A DNA stretch of 64,000 nt from Pseudomonas sp. P7548 (GCF_013386585.1 NZ_JACARO010000014.1:359-64358); one strand, 5' to 3'. Positions 18,568-28,551 are shown, counted from the first letter of the stretch. Notes: generated by a model not told the origin, from the sequence alone. A program made the numbers and translations.

Positions 18568-20151
18568 TTACATGCGGCTGAACAGGCTCAGCTGGGAGAT
18601 TTTCACAAAGGCCAGTTGCGAGGCTTGCAGCATGGTTTGCTGCAAGGTCAGATCGATAGCCGCCTGCCCCATGTCCACGTTCGCCAGTGACGACATGGTG
18701 GAGGTGTTGGCCAGACCCAGGCTGGTGTTCTCCTGGCTTTGGACATCCAGGGCGTTCTGCCGCGCCCCGATCGAGCCGCGTACCTGGTCGATCTGCGCCG
18801 TGGCGTTACCCAGGTTGGCGACGGAGGTGTTCAACACATCCTTGAGGTTGTTCTTGGCAACCTGATCGCCATCGGCCGGTGTCAGCAGCGCTTTGCGCAA
18901 ATTGCCCAGGGTATCCAGGGCATTCATGTTCTTGTTGCTGGTGGCGCTGACCGAGAATTGGTCGCCCGCCCCCGGCGTGCCGCTGATGCCGAAGGTGACG
19001 CCGGCCGTGGTGATCGACGTCGCGCCCGCCGCGATGGTGCCGCTGGCAATCGCTTTGCTGTTGGCGCTGTAGGGCTGGGCGAACACCTGGTAATCGGTGC
19101 CGCTGGTGAACTTGATGACCGCGCCCGAGTTCGGGAAGGTGCTGGAGTACGCCGCCTGGTCCGTGACGCTGCCACCGGTCAACTGCGCCGTCGACGCATT
19201 GCTGGCCGTGCGCGAGACGCTGAAGCTGTCCGGCTTGCTTTCCAGCGTGAATTCCCTGCCCGCCACCAAGGCATCGGAAGGCGCGCCCGTCGAGACATTC
19301 GACCCCAGGTTCAGGGTGATATCGAACTTGACCCCACGCAGGTTGACGCTGGAAGCGCCCTCTTTGGTGGCATCGAACGTACCGTTGCCGGTGATCTCGG
19401 AGGTCACGTCGTTGCCGTCTTTGTCGGTGACGCTGTATTGGGTGCTGCTGGCGAAGGTCAGCTTGTAAGGCTGGCCATCGGCAAAATTCTTGGTGTAGGC
19501 CGTGCCGGAGGTGACCAGGCCCGCCGAGATCGAGACCTTGCCGTCATTGACCGTGGGCGGAATCACCGTCGCCTGGGTGCGACCGGCGTTGGTAGAACTC
19601 TCCAGCAACGTCTTGCCGGTGTCGCCTGCGGTGATCGACAGGTTGCTGCCCACTTGCAGGCTCAGCGGCGTCTCATCACCCTGATAGCTGTAGGTGCCGT
19701 CATTGTTGCGGGTATACGGCGGCGTATCGGTCTTCGTGCCCGAGAACATGTAGTTGCCGTTGGAATCCTTGGAGTTGAGCAAGCCCAACACCTGATCCTC
19801 AATCGCGCCGACCTGGGCGGCGATTGCCTTGCGGTCATCATTACTGAGCTGCATGTTACCGGCTTGCAACGCCAGGCCCTGCGCAGTCTGCATGGCGGTA
19901 TTGATGCTCTGCAGCACGCTCTCTTCGTTGGTCAGAGAGTTTTGCAGGCTGGTGATGTTGCCGGTGTACTGGCCCAACATGTCTTTTTGCTGCTGCAGCA
20001 ACAGCAACTGAGCGGCCGCCACAGGATCGTCCGCGGCGGTCTGTACACGCACGCCGGTCGTCGCCTGGTTCTGGGCCGCGACCACGCCAGAATAGTTCTT
20101 CTGATAATCGCTGGAGCTGGTGCTGAAATATTGCTCTGTAGAGATACGCAT
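18568..20151 (-). CDS. flgL: Flagellar hook-filament junction protein FlgL
   Basis: The product has 527 residues. The flagellin-like N-terminus (MRISTEQYFSTSSSDYQKNY) contains RVQTAADDPVAAAQLLLLQQ. The flagellin-like C-terminus contains LGNATAQIDQVRGSIGARQN and ends near LAFVKISQLSLFSRM. The middle is enlarged and Thr/Ser/Gly-rich, making the protein longer than enterobacterial FlgL (317) but usual for the fluorescens group. FlgL (HAP3) sits between FlgK and the flagellin filament. It follows flgK by 14 bases. Confidence 0.94.
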   Translation of the reverse strand: MRISTEQYFSTSSSDYQKNYSGVVAAQNQATTGVRVQTAADDPVAAAQLLLLQQQKDMLGQYTGNITSLQNSLTNEESVLQSINTAMQTAQGLALQAGNMQLSNDDRKAIAAQVGAIEDQVLGLLNSKDSNGNYMFSGTKTDTPPYTRNNDGTYSYQGDETPLSLQVGSNLSITAGDTGKTLLESSTNAGRTQATVIPPTVNDGKVSISAGLVTSGTAYTKNFADGQPYKLTFASSTQYSVTDKDGNDVTSEITGNGTFDATKEGASSVNLRGVKFDITLNLGSNVSTGAPSDALVAGREFTLESKPDSFSVSRTASNASTAQLTGGSVTDQAAYSSTFPNSGAVIKFTSGTDYQVFAQPYSANSKAIASGTIAAGATSITTAGVTFGISGTPGAGDQFSVSATSNKNMNALDTLGNLRKALLTPADGDQVAKNNLKDVLNTSVANLGNATAQIDQVRGSIGARQNALDVQSQENTSLGLANTSTMSSLANVDMGQAAIDLTLQQTMLQASQLAFVKISQLSLFSRM

Positions 20152-20165
20152 CGTTCCAGACTCCT

Positions 20166-22202
20166 TTAAAGGGCGTTGATCAGTGTGCTGAAGGTTTCTT
20201 GCGCGGCTTTGATGATCTGCGACGACGCGGTGTAGTACTGCTGGAACTTGATCATGTCGCCCGCCTCCTCATCCAGGTTCACCTGGGATACGGAGTTGCT
20301 GGCCGCCTTGTTCGCCGCCAGCAACGCGCCGGTGGCCGTGCTGTCGGTGTTGGCCTGGGCCGCCTTGGAGCCCACCTGCGACACCAGTCGGCTGTTGGCG
20401 CTGACGAGGCTCATGCCCGCATTGCCATCCACTGCGCCCACGGTCGCCTTGGTCTGCAGCCCCAGCAACTCCTGGGCGTTACGGCCATCGGACGTGGCGC
20501 CGCTGTTGAACGAGAAGGTGGTGCTGTCGTCCTTGGCCGGCGAACCGCCCACCGAGGTATCGAAACTGAAGCTCTTGCCCGGGATCAGCGCGCCGGACGC
20601 ATCACGCATCGGCACGTTGATGGTGATCTTGTTGGCCTGCCCCGGGATGATGCTGCCGGTACCGATCGGGTTGCCCTGGGCGTCGCTGATCTTGTACGAC
20701 TGCGTACCATCGGCAGCCACGTCGCCGTAGACCATCTTCACCGGCATCGAGTTTTCGATCCCGGTGCGCAACTGCGCGGTATCAGCGCCACCGTTGATAT
20801 CGATCGGCAGCGTCAAGGTCGGCGGCGTGAACGTGCCCGTGCCGGTGTTGGTCTTGCTGGCGTTGCCGGCCAGTGCCCCGGCGTACGCGATTTTGTTCGG
20901 GTCCTTGAGCTCAACGCTGATATTGCTGGCCCCGGTGGCCGTCGGACTGACCTTGAAGCTGTCACCGGCCGCCACAGGCCCGCCGCTGTTGAGCGCCAGG
21001 GTGAAACCGTCAATCACCGGTGGCGGCGTGGTGGTGGTGTCGAACGAGCCCATGGCCTTGCCGTCGGAACGCACGACGTTGTACTGGTTGGCGCTGGTGA
21101 AGGTGACCTTGTAGTCAAAGGTCGACAGCTTGCTGCTGTCGGCAATCGTCACATTCAGGTTGCCGGAGCCTGCGCTGTTACCCGCGGCCGCCTGGCTGCG
21201 CTGGGAGATCGCTGCCGCACTGTTGATATCACCGAACAGCGAACTGCCGAAGTCACTGTTCAGGTCCAGGCCCTGGCCCAGTTGGCGGTTGACGGTGTCA
21301 GCAGTGGCAATGGCGATGCGGCCCAAGTCGTTGATCGCCGGCATCAGCACGTCACTGCGATAACGCAACAGGCCGCCAATGCTGCCACCGGTGACCACCG
21401 AACCGATGTCCATTGCGGTGTCGCCCATGTTCAGCTGAATGGTGTACTGGCTGTTGTCGGTCTTGCTCGGAACCGCCGAAATCGGGTTGGAAATACCACC
21501 CTCGACCAGCGACTGACCGGTACCGGTGGTGATGCTCAGTTGGCCGTTTTTCTCGGTGGCTGTCACGCCGATCAACTCATTGAGCGAGCGCACCGCTTCG
21601 TTGCGCGCATCCAGCAAGTTGTTCGGCGCACTGTTGGAGGTGCCGCTCGCCTGAGCGATCTGGTTGTTCAGCGAGGCAATCGACGACGTCAGCGAGTTGA
21701 CCTGATCGCTCATGGTCTTGAGTTGGCTGTTGATCGTTTCTTTCTGCTGGGTCAACTGCGTGGAAATCGAGTTAAAACGGTTGCTCAAGGTCTGCGCGCT
21801 GGTCAACAGCAATTGCCGGGCGGAAATGTCCGAAGGGTTGGCGGCGGACGTTTGCAGCGCCGAGAAAAACGCACTGAGGGCCGGGGACATGCCGGTGGAC
21901 TTGTCCGACAGGGTCTTGTCGACCGCAGCGGCCTGGCCCGCATAAGCGGTGGCGTCGCTGTTGAGCGCGGTGCTGCTCTGGTAGGCAGCGCCGAGGAAAT
22001 CGTTATAAATGCGGCGCACGTCCGCCAGGGTCGTACCGCTGCCGATGTAGACACCGCCGTACTGGTTCGACGCACTGGTGTTCTGGGTGGTCTGCTGACG
22101 CGAGTATCCCGGGGTGTTGACGTTGGCAATGTTGTTACTCAGGACCGACAGCGATCCTTGAGCGGCGTTGAGCCCCGACATCCCGATATTGAGCAAACTC
22201 AT
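20166..22202 (-). CDS. flgK: Flagellar hook-associated protein FlgK
   Basis: The 678-residue protein starts MSLLNIGMSGLNAAQGSLSV and then NNIANVNTPGYSRQ, the rod/hook-family N-terminal motif. The C-terminal motif VNLDEEAGDMIKFQQYYTA is the flg_bbr_C signature. Large variable domains occupy about 200-580. FlgK (HAP1) is the first junction protein on the hook. It lies ten bases downstream of flgJ. Confidence 0.95.
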   Translation of the reverse strand: MSLLNIGMSGLNAAQGSLSVLSNNIANVNTPGYSRQQTTQNTSASNQYGGVYIGSGTTLADVRRIYNDFLGAAYQSSTALNSDATAYAGQAAAVDKTLSDKSTGMSPALSAFFSALQTSAANPSDISARQLLLTSAQTLSNRFNSISTQLTQQKETINSQLKTMSDQVNSLTSSIASLNNQIAQASGTSNSAPNNLLDARNEAVRSLNELIGVTATEKNGQLSITTGTGQSLVEGGISNPISAVPSKTDNSQYTIQLNMGDTAMDIGSVVTGGSIGGLLRYRSDVLMPAINDLGRIAIATADTVNRQLGQGLDLNSDFGSSLFGDINSAAAISQRSQAAAGNSAGSGNLNVTIADSSKLSTFDYKVTFTSANQYNVVRSDGKAMGSFDTTTTPPPVIDGFTLALNSGGPVAAGDSFKVSPTATGASNISVELKDPNKIAYAGALAGNASKTNTGTGTFTPPTLTLPIDINGGADTAQLRTGIENSMPVKMVYGDVAADGTQSYKISDAQGNPIGTGSIIPGQANKITINVPMRDASGALIPGKSFSFDTSVGGSPAKDDSTTFSFNSGATSDGRNAQELLGLQTKATVGAVDGNAGMSLVSANSRLVSQVGSKAAQANTDSTATGALLAANKAASNSVSQVNLDEEAGDMIKFQQYYTASSQIIKAAQETFSTLINAL

Positions 22203-22212
22203 GATTCAGACC

Positions 22213-23481
22213 TTATAAATGAGTGGATGCGCCCGCGGCAGCGTAGTTCTGGTAGCTGTTCATCGTTTTTGCGATCTGCGAAATCTTGCTGGCGTAGTCC
22301 GGGTCGGTTGCATAACCGGCTTTTTGCAACTCGCGTACAAACTGTTCCGGGTTGTCGGCCGATTTCACAACTTCTTTATAGCGATCATTGCTTTGCAGCA
22401 ACGTCACCAAGTCGTGGAAGCTGTCCTGATAGGAGTTGTAGGAACGGAACTGCGCCGTCTCCTTGACCATCGCCCCATCGCGAAACTCGCTGGTGATCGC
22501 ACGCGCCTGACCGCCCTGCCAGCTCTGCCCGGCCTTGATACCGAACAGGTTGTGGCTGCTGCTGCCATCTTCGGCACGCATCACCGATTTACCCCAACCG
22601 GTTTCCAGGGCCGCCTGGGCCACCAGGTACTTCGGATCGACGCCGATACGCGCCGCCGCGGCCTTGGCCATCGGCAACATGGTGGCGACGAACTCGTCCT
22701 GCGAACTGAACGCCTTCTTCGCCGGCGCCAGCGGTGGCTGGGCAATGGCGCGGCCGTAGACCTGCATCTGGCCTTTTGGCGCGACGGCAAACCCGCGCGC
22801 GGCACTGTTGATCACGTTGTCGGCTGCCGCACTGTTACGCAGCGGCGCGGCGTTGTTGACCGTGGTGGCGTCAGTGTTCGGCACGATGCCGGCCAACAGC
22901 CGATCGGTCAGCTTGCTCGGCAAGGAGATACGCCGCTGGTTCATCAGCGCCACATCGTTGGAATGGGACACGCCACCCTCGGGCACCGCCACGCGGTAAG
23001 CCCACAGCGGGCGCTGGCCGTTGGAGCGACCCAGTGGACCCTCGGCTTGGGTGCCCGCCGCAATCGCGGTCGGCACATCGACTTTCTTCGCCGGCTCCGC
23101 CGCTGCGGGGCCCTGCAAGGTGGCCGCTTGAGGGTCCACCGGCTTGTTCTTCTGCATCTGGCGCATCAGCACGTCAGCCAGGCCGATGCCGCCGCCTTCG
23201 CGTGACATCGAGACCGCCAGTTGCTGGTCGTACATTTCCTGGTACTGCTTGGCCGCCGGGGTGTTCAGCGGGTTGTCCTTGCCCAGCGCTTCGGTGGCCG
23301 AGCGCGCTGACTTGAGCATCTCGCTCAAGAACAACGATTCGAACTCCTGCGCCACCTTGCGCATGTTCGCATCGCTGTTCTTGTCGGCGCCGACCTTGAG
23401 CTGGTTCAACCGGTTCAGGTCGGAGTAAGACCCCGAGTCCGCCGTGCTGGTCAGCCCGCTTTTGCGCATATCCATAGCCAT
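22213..23481 (-). CDS. flgJ: Peptidoglycan hydrolase / rod-cap protein FlgJ
   Basis: The 422-residue protein has two domains. The N-terminal rod-cap domain (about 30-130) contains KVAQEFESLFLSEMLKSAR. The C-terminal glucosaminidase-type muramidase domain (about 255-415) contains AQAALETGWGKSVMRA with the catalytic Glu, then HNLFGIKAG. FlgJ opens the wall for rod growth. The ATG at 23481 stands only two bases after TAAGG, so the ATG two codons on (23475), eight bases from it, may be the true start. It begins four bases beyond the flgI stop. Confidence 0.95.
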   Translation of the reverse strand: MAMDMRKSGLTSTADSGSYSDLNRLNQLKVGADKNSDANMRKVAQEFESLFLSEMLKSARSATEALGKDNPLNTPAAKQYQEMYDQQLAVSMSREGGGIGLADVLMRQMQKNKPVDPQAATLQGPAAAEPAKKVDVPTAIAAGTQAEGPLGRSNGQRPLWAYRVAVPEGGVSHSNDVALMNQRRISLPSKLTDRLLAGIVPNTDATTVNNAAPLRNSAAADNVINSAARGFAVAPKGQMQVYGRAIAQPPLAPAKKAFSSQDEFVATMLPMAKAAAARIGVDPKYLVAQAALETGWGKSVMRAEDGSSSHNLFGIKAGQSWQGGQARAITSEFRDGAMVKETAQFRSYNSYQDSFHDLVTLLQSNDRYKEVVKSADNPEQFVRELQKAGYATDPDYASKISQIAKTMNSYQNYAAAGASTHL

Positions 23482-23485
23482 GGCC

Positions 23486-24601
23486 TTAGATCACGATCAG
23501 GTCGGCTTGCAGGGCGCCGGCCTGTTTCAAGGCTTCAAGGATCGCCATCAAGTCGCCGGGCGCTGCGCCCACCTGGTTCACCGCACGGACAATCTCATCC
23601 AGGGTGGTGCCGGGGCCGAACTTGAACATCGGCTTGGCTTCTTGCTGGGCATTGACCCGCGAACGCGGTACCACGGCAGTCTGGCCGTTGGACAATGGGC
23701 CAGGCTGGCTGACGATCGGGTCTTCGGTGATGGTCACCGTCAGGCTGCCGTGGGTCACCGCCGCTGGCGAAACCTTGACGTTCTGGCCGATCACGATGGT
23801 GCCGGTACGCGAGTTGATAATGACCTTGGCCACTGCCTGGCCCGGGTCGACCTCAAGGTTTTCCAGGATCGACAGGTAGTCGACACGCTGGCTTGGGTCC
23901 AACGGCGCTGTCACGCGGATCGAACCGCCGTCGATGGCTTGCGCCACGCCAGGGCCGAGCATGTCGTTGATCTTGTCGACCACACGCTTGGCGGTGGTGA
24001 AGTCCGAACGGTTGAGGTTCAGGGTCAGGCTGTTGCCCTGGTTGAATCCGCTCGGCACGGTGCGCTCAACGGTGGCGCCGCCCGGAATACGACCGGCCGA
24101 CGGCACGTTGACGGTGATCTTCGAGCCGTCACGGCCCTCGGCGTCAAAGCCCCCCACCACCAGGTTGCCCTGGGCAATGGCGTAGACGTTGCCGTCGATA
24201 CCCTTGAGCGGCGTCATCAGCAAGGTGCCGCCACGCAGGCTCTTGGAGTTACCGATGGACGACACGGTAATGTCCACCACCTGCCCCGGTTTGGAGAACG
24301 CAGGCAGGTCGGCACTGATCGACACGGCGGCGACGTTTTTCAACTGCACGTTGCCCGAACCTGGCGGCACCTTGATACCGAACTGCGACAACATGTTGTT
24401 GAAGGTCTGCAAGGTGAACGGGGTCTGGGTGGTTTGGTCACCCGTACCGTTGAGCCCCACCACCAGGCCGTAGCCGATCAACTGGTTGGAGCGCACGCCC
24501 GAGATGCTGGCGATGTCTTTCAGGCGCTCGGCCTGGGCGACTGCGCTCAGGGACAACAGCAATGCCGCTGCCATCAGCTGTTTGAGGTTCAAGATGATCA
24601 C
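23486..24601 (-). CDS. flgI: Flagellar P-ring protein FlgI
   Basis: The 371-residue periplasmic protein has a Sec signal (hydrophobic [16 protein letters not shown], cleavage after AQA near residue 24) and the mature start [20 protein letters not shown]. The conserved end is [20 protein letters not shown]. FlgI polymerises into the ring around the rod in the peptidoglycan layer. The start is a GTG at 24601, directly after the flgH stop; a TTG three codons later with AGGTGAT in front is an alternative. The signal peptide is intact from either. Confidence 0.95.
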   Translation of the reverse strand: MIILNLKQLMAAALLLSLSAVAQAERLKDIASISGVRSNQLIGYGLVVGLNGTGDQTTQTPFTLQTFNNMLSQFGIKVPPGSGNVQLKNVAAVSISADLPAFSKPGQVVDITVSSIGNSKSLRGGTLLMTPLKGIDGNVYAIAQGNLVVGGFDAEGRDGSKITVNVPSAGRIPGGATVERTVPSGFNQGNSLTLNLNRSDFTTAKRVVDKINDMLGPGVAQAIDGGSIRVTAPLDPSQRVDYLSILENLEVDPGQAVAKVIINSRTGTIVIGQNVKVSPAAVTHGSLTVTITEDPIVSQPGPLSNGQTAVVPRSRVNAQQEAKPMFKFGPGTTLDEIVRAVNQVGAAPGDLMAILEALKQAGALQADLIVI

Positions 24602-25297
24602 CTAGAAAGGGAACAGCGGGCTAAGGAAGAAACGGTCGAACCAGCCCGGCTGACTCGCATCTGCAAACGAACCCGTACCCGAGTAGGTAATGCGCGCATC
24701 GGCAATCCGCGTGGACGGCACGGTGTTGTCGGTGGCGATGTCATCGGCGCGGACCATGCCGGCGATGCGCACCAGCTCGTCGCCGGTGTTGAGGGTCATC
24801 CACTTTTCCCCGCGCACCGCGATGATGCCGTTGGGCAATACATCGGCCACGGTCACGGTGATCGAACCGGTCAAGGTGTTGCCCTGCGCCGCCGCGCTCT
24901 TGCCGTTGGTGGCACGGTCGCCGCTGTAGCCGGCGCTCAGGCTCAGGTCACCGCTGCCCAACGGGTTGTTGGTATTGGGCACGGCGCCAAACAGCGAGGT
25001 CAGGCCAATGCCGGTCTTGCTGGTCTTGTCGATCTGCGAGTTGGCGTTCTTGCTGGCCTGGGTCTTCTCGTTCAGGGTGATGGTGATGATGTCACCCACC
25101 CGGAATGCCTTGCGGTCGCTGTACAGGTTCTGTTCGAAACCGGCCTGGTAGATCGAGCCATTGTTGGCCGCTGCCGGCAACGGCGTGCGTGGCAACACCG
25201 GTGCGTAGTACGGGTCATTGGGTTTCGGCGTCGGGGCGACACAGCCCGCGAGCACGGCGATCCCACTCAATGCCAGAACAGAAACATAGCGATTCAT
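24602..25297 (-). CDS. flgH: Flagellar L-ring lipoprotein FlgH
   Basis: The product has 231 residues with a lipoprotein signal peptide, lipobox LAGC at about residues 15-18. The mature protein carries the FlgH motif [21 protein letters not shown] and ends [20 protein letters not shown]. FlgH forms the L ring in the outer membrane. The start at 25297 is chosen because of GAGGTAAGG upstream and because an upstream in-frame start would bury the signal peptide. Confidence 0.95.
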   Translation of the reverse strand: MNRYVSVLALSGIAVLAGCVAPTPKPNDPYYAPVLPRTPLPAAANNGSIYQAGFEQNLYSDRKAFRVGDIITITLNEKTQASKNANSQIDKTSKTGIGLTSLFGAVPNTNNPLGSGDLSLSAGYSGDRATNGKSAAAQGNTLTGSITVTVADVLPNGIIAVRGEKWMTLNTGDELVRIAGMVRADDIATDNTVPSTRIADARITYSGTGSFADASQPGWFDRFFLSPLFPF

Positions 25298-25350
25298 GAC
25301 CCTTACCTCACGGTGTTGCAGGCGCCAGAAAAGGCGCCCCATAGACTTGA

Positions 25351-26136
25351 TTACAGATTCTGCGTTACGAACGAAAGCATCTGGTCGGCGGTGGAAATCA
25401 CCTTGGAGTTCATCTCGTAGGCGCGCTGGGTGGTGATCATGTTGACCATCTCCTCAACCGTGCTCACGTTGGAGGTTTCCAGGGTGCTTTGCAGGGTGGT
25501 GCCGAAACCGTTCAGGCCCGGGGTGCCGATTTGCGGCGCGCCGCTGGAAGCGGTTTCGAGGAACAGGTTGTTACCGATAGCTTGCAGGCCGGCCGGGTTG
25601 ATGAAGTCGGCGGTCTGCAGGTTGCCGATCACTTGCGAGGCCGGGTTGCCAGCAACGGTGATGGACACGGTGCCGTCGTTGCCGACGGTGAAAGTCTGGG
25701 CGTTGTTCGGCACGACGATGGCCGGCTCCAGGGCAAAACCGTTGGCGGTCACGACCTGGCCGTTGGCGTCCAGGTGGAAGGTGCCGTCACGGGTGTAAGT
25801 GGTGGTGCCGTCTGGCTGAAGGATCTGGAAGAAGCCCTTGCCGTTGATGGCCATGTCCAGCGGCTGGCCGGTCTGTTGCAGGTTACCGGCGCTGAAGTTC
25901 TTCTGGGTGCCGACGATCTGCACACCGGTACCCAATTGCAGGCCCGACGGCAGCTCGCTGTCCTGGGTCGACTGGGCGCCCGGCTGCTTCTTGATCTGAT
26001 AAAGCAAGTCCTGGAACTCGGCACGGTCACGTTTGAAGCCCGTGGTGGACACGTTCGCCAAGTTGTTGGAAATGGTGGTCAGGTTGGTGTCCTGGGCGGA
26101 CAGACCGGTTTTGGCAACCCATAGAGCCGGAAGCAT
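25351..26136 (-). CDS. flgG: Flagellar distal rod protein FlgG
   Basis: This is a 261-residue rod protein with the N-terminal motif [24 protein letters not shown] and the C-terminal motif [20 protein letters not shown], both shared by rod and hook proteins. The length (261) is typical of FlgG. AAGGAG lies ahead of the ATG. FlgG builds the distal rod that passes through the P and L rings. Confidence 0.96.
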   Translation of the reverse strand: MLPALWVAKTGLSAQDTNLTTISNNLANVSTTGFKRDRAEFQDLLYQIKKQPGAQSTQDSELPSGLQLGTGVQIVGTQKNFSAGNLQQTGQPLDMAINGKGFFQILQPDGTTTYTRDGTFHLDANGQVVTANGFALEPAIVVPNNAQTFTVGNDGTVSITVAGNPASQVIGNLQTADFINPAGLQAIGNNLFLETASSGAPQIGTPGLNGFGTTLQSTLETSNVSTVEEMVNMITTQRAYEMNSKVISTADQMLSFVTQNL

Positions 26137-26204
26137 GCTGTTCTCCTTCGTGCGCCTGTTTGTTGGCGCTGCGCTGCAAAATTAGTGGTTCAACGAGGCC
26201 GCAA

Positions 26205-26945
26205 TCAGCTCATCGACAGAACGCGGGTCATGGCCTGGTCGTCTTCTTTAGCGCTGTTCATCATCTTGATGTGCAGCTCGAATTGCTTGGAAAGCGCCAG
26301 TACCGCCGTCATTTCTTCAACCGCGTTCACGTTGCTCGCCTGCAGGAAACCCGAGGTCAACCGCACGTTCGCGTCGGCTTGGGCAGGCTGGCCATCCTTG
26401 GTGTGGATGGTGCCGTCCAGGCCCTTGTTCAGATTCTTGGGGTCGGGCTGGACCAGCTTGATGCGGTCAACCTCAGCCATCACCCGCGGGCCTTCACCCA
26501 TGGCGCGAATGCTGACGGTACCGTCGGCGCCCACTTCGATTTTCTGCTGGGGCGGCACGGCAATCGGGCCACCGTTGCCCATGACCGGCATGCCGTTGCC
26601 GGCCCGCAGCACACCCAACGCATCCACGTTCATGCTGGCACTGCGCACGTAGGCTTCGCCGCCGTCGGGGGTTTGTACCGCCATCCAGCCATCGCCGTTG
26701 ACCGCCACATCCAGGTCGCGGCCGGTCTCGATCATCGCGCCAGGAGCAAAGTCGGTGGCCGGCCGTTCGGTCATGGCAAACGCCCGCGCCGGAAAGCTGT
26801 CACCGAACACCGGCATCGAACGCGCCTGTTCCAGGTCACGTTGAAAACCGTTGGTGGAAATGTTCGCCAGGTTGTTGGCATGGGCCTTTTGCGCCAGAGC
26901 ATTCTGGCTGGCGCCGGTCATTGCCACATAAAGGTACTTGTCCAC
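26205..26945 (-). CDS. flgF: Flagellar proximal rod protein FlgF
   Basis: The product has 246 residues. The N-terminus reads MDKYLYVAMTGASQNALAQK and continues with the rod motif NNLANISTNGFQRD; the C-terminal motif is ASNVNAVEEMTAVLALSKQFE. The start is a GTG at 26945 with AGAGGAAAG upstream; the frame stays open further upstream but that extension matches nothing in the family. It heads flgFGHIJKL. The usual upstream neighbours flgBCDE are not beside it: the next gene is an unrelated repeat protein on the other strand. Confidence 0.95.
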   Translation of the reverse strand: MDKYLYVAMTGASQNALAQKAHANNLANISTNGFQRDLEQARSMPVFGDSFPARAFAMTERPATDFAPGAMIETGRDLDVAVNGDGWMAVQTPDGGEAYVRSASMNVDALGVLRAGNGMPVMGNGGPIAVPPQQKIEVGADGTVSIRAMGEGPRVMAEVDRIKLVQPDPKNLNKGLDGTIHTKDGQPAQADANVRLTSGFLQASNVNAVEEMTAVLALSKQFELHIKMMNSAKEDDQAMTRVLSMS

Positions 26946-27540
26946 GCTCTTTCCTCTTTCTGACGGACGCTTGCCGCCCACCGCTGTACTGAGGAGGCTT
27001 AAGCAATTTGCGAACCAACTTTCAAAACGGCGTAAAAACCCAATGAACACAGGGGTTTCCGGATTTTGCTCAAGGATCGTGCCCGCCAGGCGAGTCGAAA
27101 AAACGGCGGAGTTATGCCGCTAACGGCAAAAACCGGCGCCAAGGACCATCCCCGCAAAAAAGAGTTCGCCGCCCCAGCACACATCAAGCCCGCCCCGCAA
27201 AAAATTGGCTTGATTGACTCAACGCAAGCGAGACTTATTGATATAAATTTCAAGCACGCTGTATTTATCATTTCAAAAACTACACGCCCGGCTAAAACTA
27301 CCCTCAACCCACACTCGCGCAAATAGTTAAAGCATGTGTTTTAACTTGCAATCCGCAAATCACTTATAAAGTTCAACACTTCCCAGGCGCACCCGACACA
27401 CACTTACAATTCCACAAAAAAGCTCCCTTGTTGCACTTACTCGCCCGGCGTAACTTTTGCTCGCCACCTAACCGGCGGCACCCAATAACAACCCGCTCAC
27501 TTCGCAACACACACTTATCCTCTTACACAAGGCCCACAAT
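26946..27540. other. AT-richer intergenic gap between flgF and the repeat protein
   Basis: About 595 bases without a convincing gene. The flgF-proximal part holds a candidate sigma-54 site (27003-27018). From about 27,160 onward the base composition becomes clearly richer in A and T than the flanking flagellar genes and continues so into the next gene. No long ORF with Pseudomonas-like codon use, and no transposase fragment or att-like direct repeat, could be recognised. Confidence 0.6.
27003..27018 (-). promoter_or_regulatory. Candidate sigma-54 promoter of flgFGHIJKL
   Basis: On the minus strand the site reads TTGGTTCGCAAATTGC, followed by TT. GG and GC are ten bases apart, the -12 element TTGCT is perfect, and the -24 element TGGTTC differs from TGGCAC at two positions. 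It is about 58 bases before the flgF start, the right distance. An RpoN promoter here would match known control of flgF in Pseudomonas. Confidence 0.6.
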
Positions 27541-28530
27541 ATGTTTAGAGTCAACGACACCCCCTCAACCTATTTCAGGGAGCCTTACTTCCCAAACAAC
27601 CGCGACCAGCACTACGGCCGGCACGATACTCACCGCCCGCTTGCCGAACCCCATTACCACCGCCGCGATCGCGACCACAATGCAAACTGGGATCGTCCGG
27701 AGTTCGGACCGGATCGCGGGTACCGCCACGACCGTGAACGCCCCGCCCCCTATCGTGACCGAGATCACCGCTTCGACCGTCACCTGCCCGAAACCCGTCA
27801 TGACCGGGACTACCGCCCCGACCGGCGACTGCCCGAAACCCGTCATGACCGGGACTACCGCCCTGACCGGCGACTGCCCGAAACCCTTCATGACCGGGAC
27901 TACCGCCCCGACCGTCGACTGTCCGACTCTGGTCGCGACTGGGACGTGCGCCCTAGGCTCGACACGTCTCAAACCAGCCGGACCATTGAGGCAATAGATC
28001 AATTACTCGACCGTATACCCAATCGAAAAGCAGAGATCGACCACGGCATTACGTCCGATGACATCCGGGCTGGCAAGTATGGAGCGCTCCCACCAAAGAC
28101 AATGAAGGAGCTTGAAAAGCTGGACAAAGACCAAAACTACCGGCTGGTCATTCTAAGTAGCGAAAAAAGTTGGGAGTCTGCCTGGATACCCACTGACGGA
28201 AACAAACCTACCTTGACCCAACCGCTGAACGACGATCCAGTTTTAACGAAAAACAACCACCACCCCATATGGGGCTTACCAGAAATAATTAAAACCCAAG
28301 CAAACTCCATCAACCTTGGCGTTACTTCAGATGACTTAAAAAAAGGCGCACACGGCGCACTTTCTCCAGAAATAAAGAAGAGCCTTGACCAGCTGCCGCA
28401 CGATAAAAACTATTCACTGGTCTCACTCCCTGATTACATGGGGAATGGCATTCCCCTGCTCATATGGGAAGACAAAGACAATCGACACAACTATGTGCCT
28501 ATTGGTCTTGTAGAAGACCGCCCGCACTGA
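27541..28530 (+). CDS. Unrecognised repeat protein with duplicated C-terminal domain
   Basis: This 329-residue protein has no signal peptide and no membrane segment. Residues 1-78 are rich in Arg, His, Asp and Tyr. Residues 80-139 are four tandem 15-residue units of the form RRLPETRHDRDYRPD, the last one degenerate. The C-terminal half contains two related segments, about 165-205 (GITSDDIRAGKYGALPPK) and about 260-300 (GVTSDDLKKGAHGALSPE), each ending in a Lys/Asp-N-Tyr-x-Leu-Val motif. AAGG lies eight bases before the ATG. The gene is AT-richer than its neighbours and uses less typical codons in its second half, which suggests transfer. I do not recognise the family and assign no function. 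Confidence 0.75.
   Translation: MFRVNDTPSTYFREPYFPNNRDQHYGRHDTHRPLAEPHYHRRDRDHNANWDRPEFGPDRGYRHDRERPAPYRDRDHRFDRHLPETRHDRDYRPDRRLPETRHDRDYRPDRRLPETLHDRDYRPDRRLSDSGRDWDVRPRLDTSQTSRTIEAIDQLLDRIPNRKAEIDHGITSDDIRAGKYGALPPKTMKELEKLDKDQNYRLVILSSEKSWESAWIPTDGNKPTLTQPLNDDPVLTKNNHHPIWGLPEIIKTQANSINLGVTSDDLKKGAHGALSPEIKKSLDQLPHDKNYSLVSLPDYMGNGIPLLIWEDKDNRHNYVPIGLVEDRPH
27778..27957 (+). repeat. Tandem 45-bp coding repeat (four units)
   Basis: Units start at 27778, 27823, 27868 and 27913. The first three are nearly identical at the DNA level; the fourth is diverged. They encode the charged 15-residue units of the protein at 27541-28530. Near identity at DNA level means recent duplication, so the copy number may vary between strains. 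Confidence 0.92.
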
Positions 28531-28551
28531 TACCGCCCACGCACGCTAATT

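Noticed and set aside
27125..27150. TGGCGCC...TTTTTGCC on the minus strand as a sigma-54 promoter for flgF
   Set aside because: GG and GC are eleven bases apart, not ten; the site at 27003-27018 has correct spacing and is closer to the gene.
27778..27957. CRISPR array
   Set aside because: The 45-bp units are directly adjacent without spacers and are in frame with a coding sequence.
27565..28002. Minus-strand frame of 145 codons across the 45-bp repeats
   Set aside because: It is open only because the repeat lacks stops in that frame; no ribosome site, and the opposite strand gives the better-supported gene.
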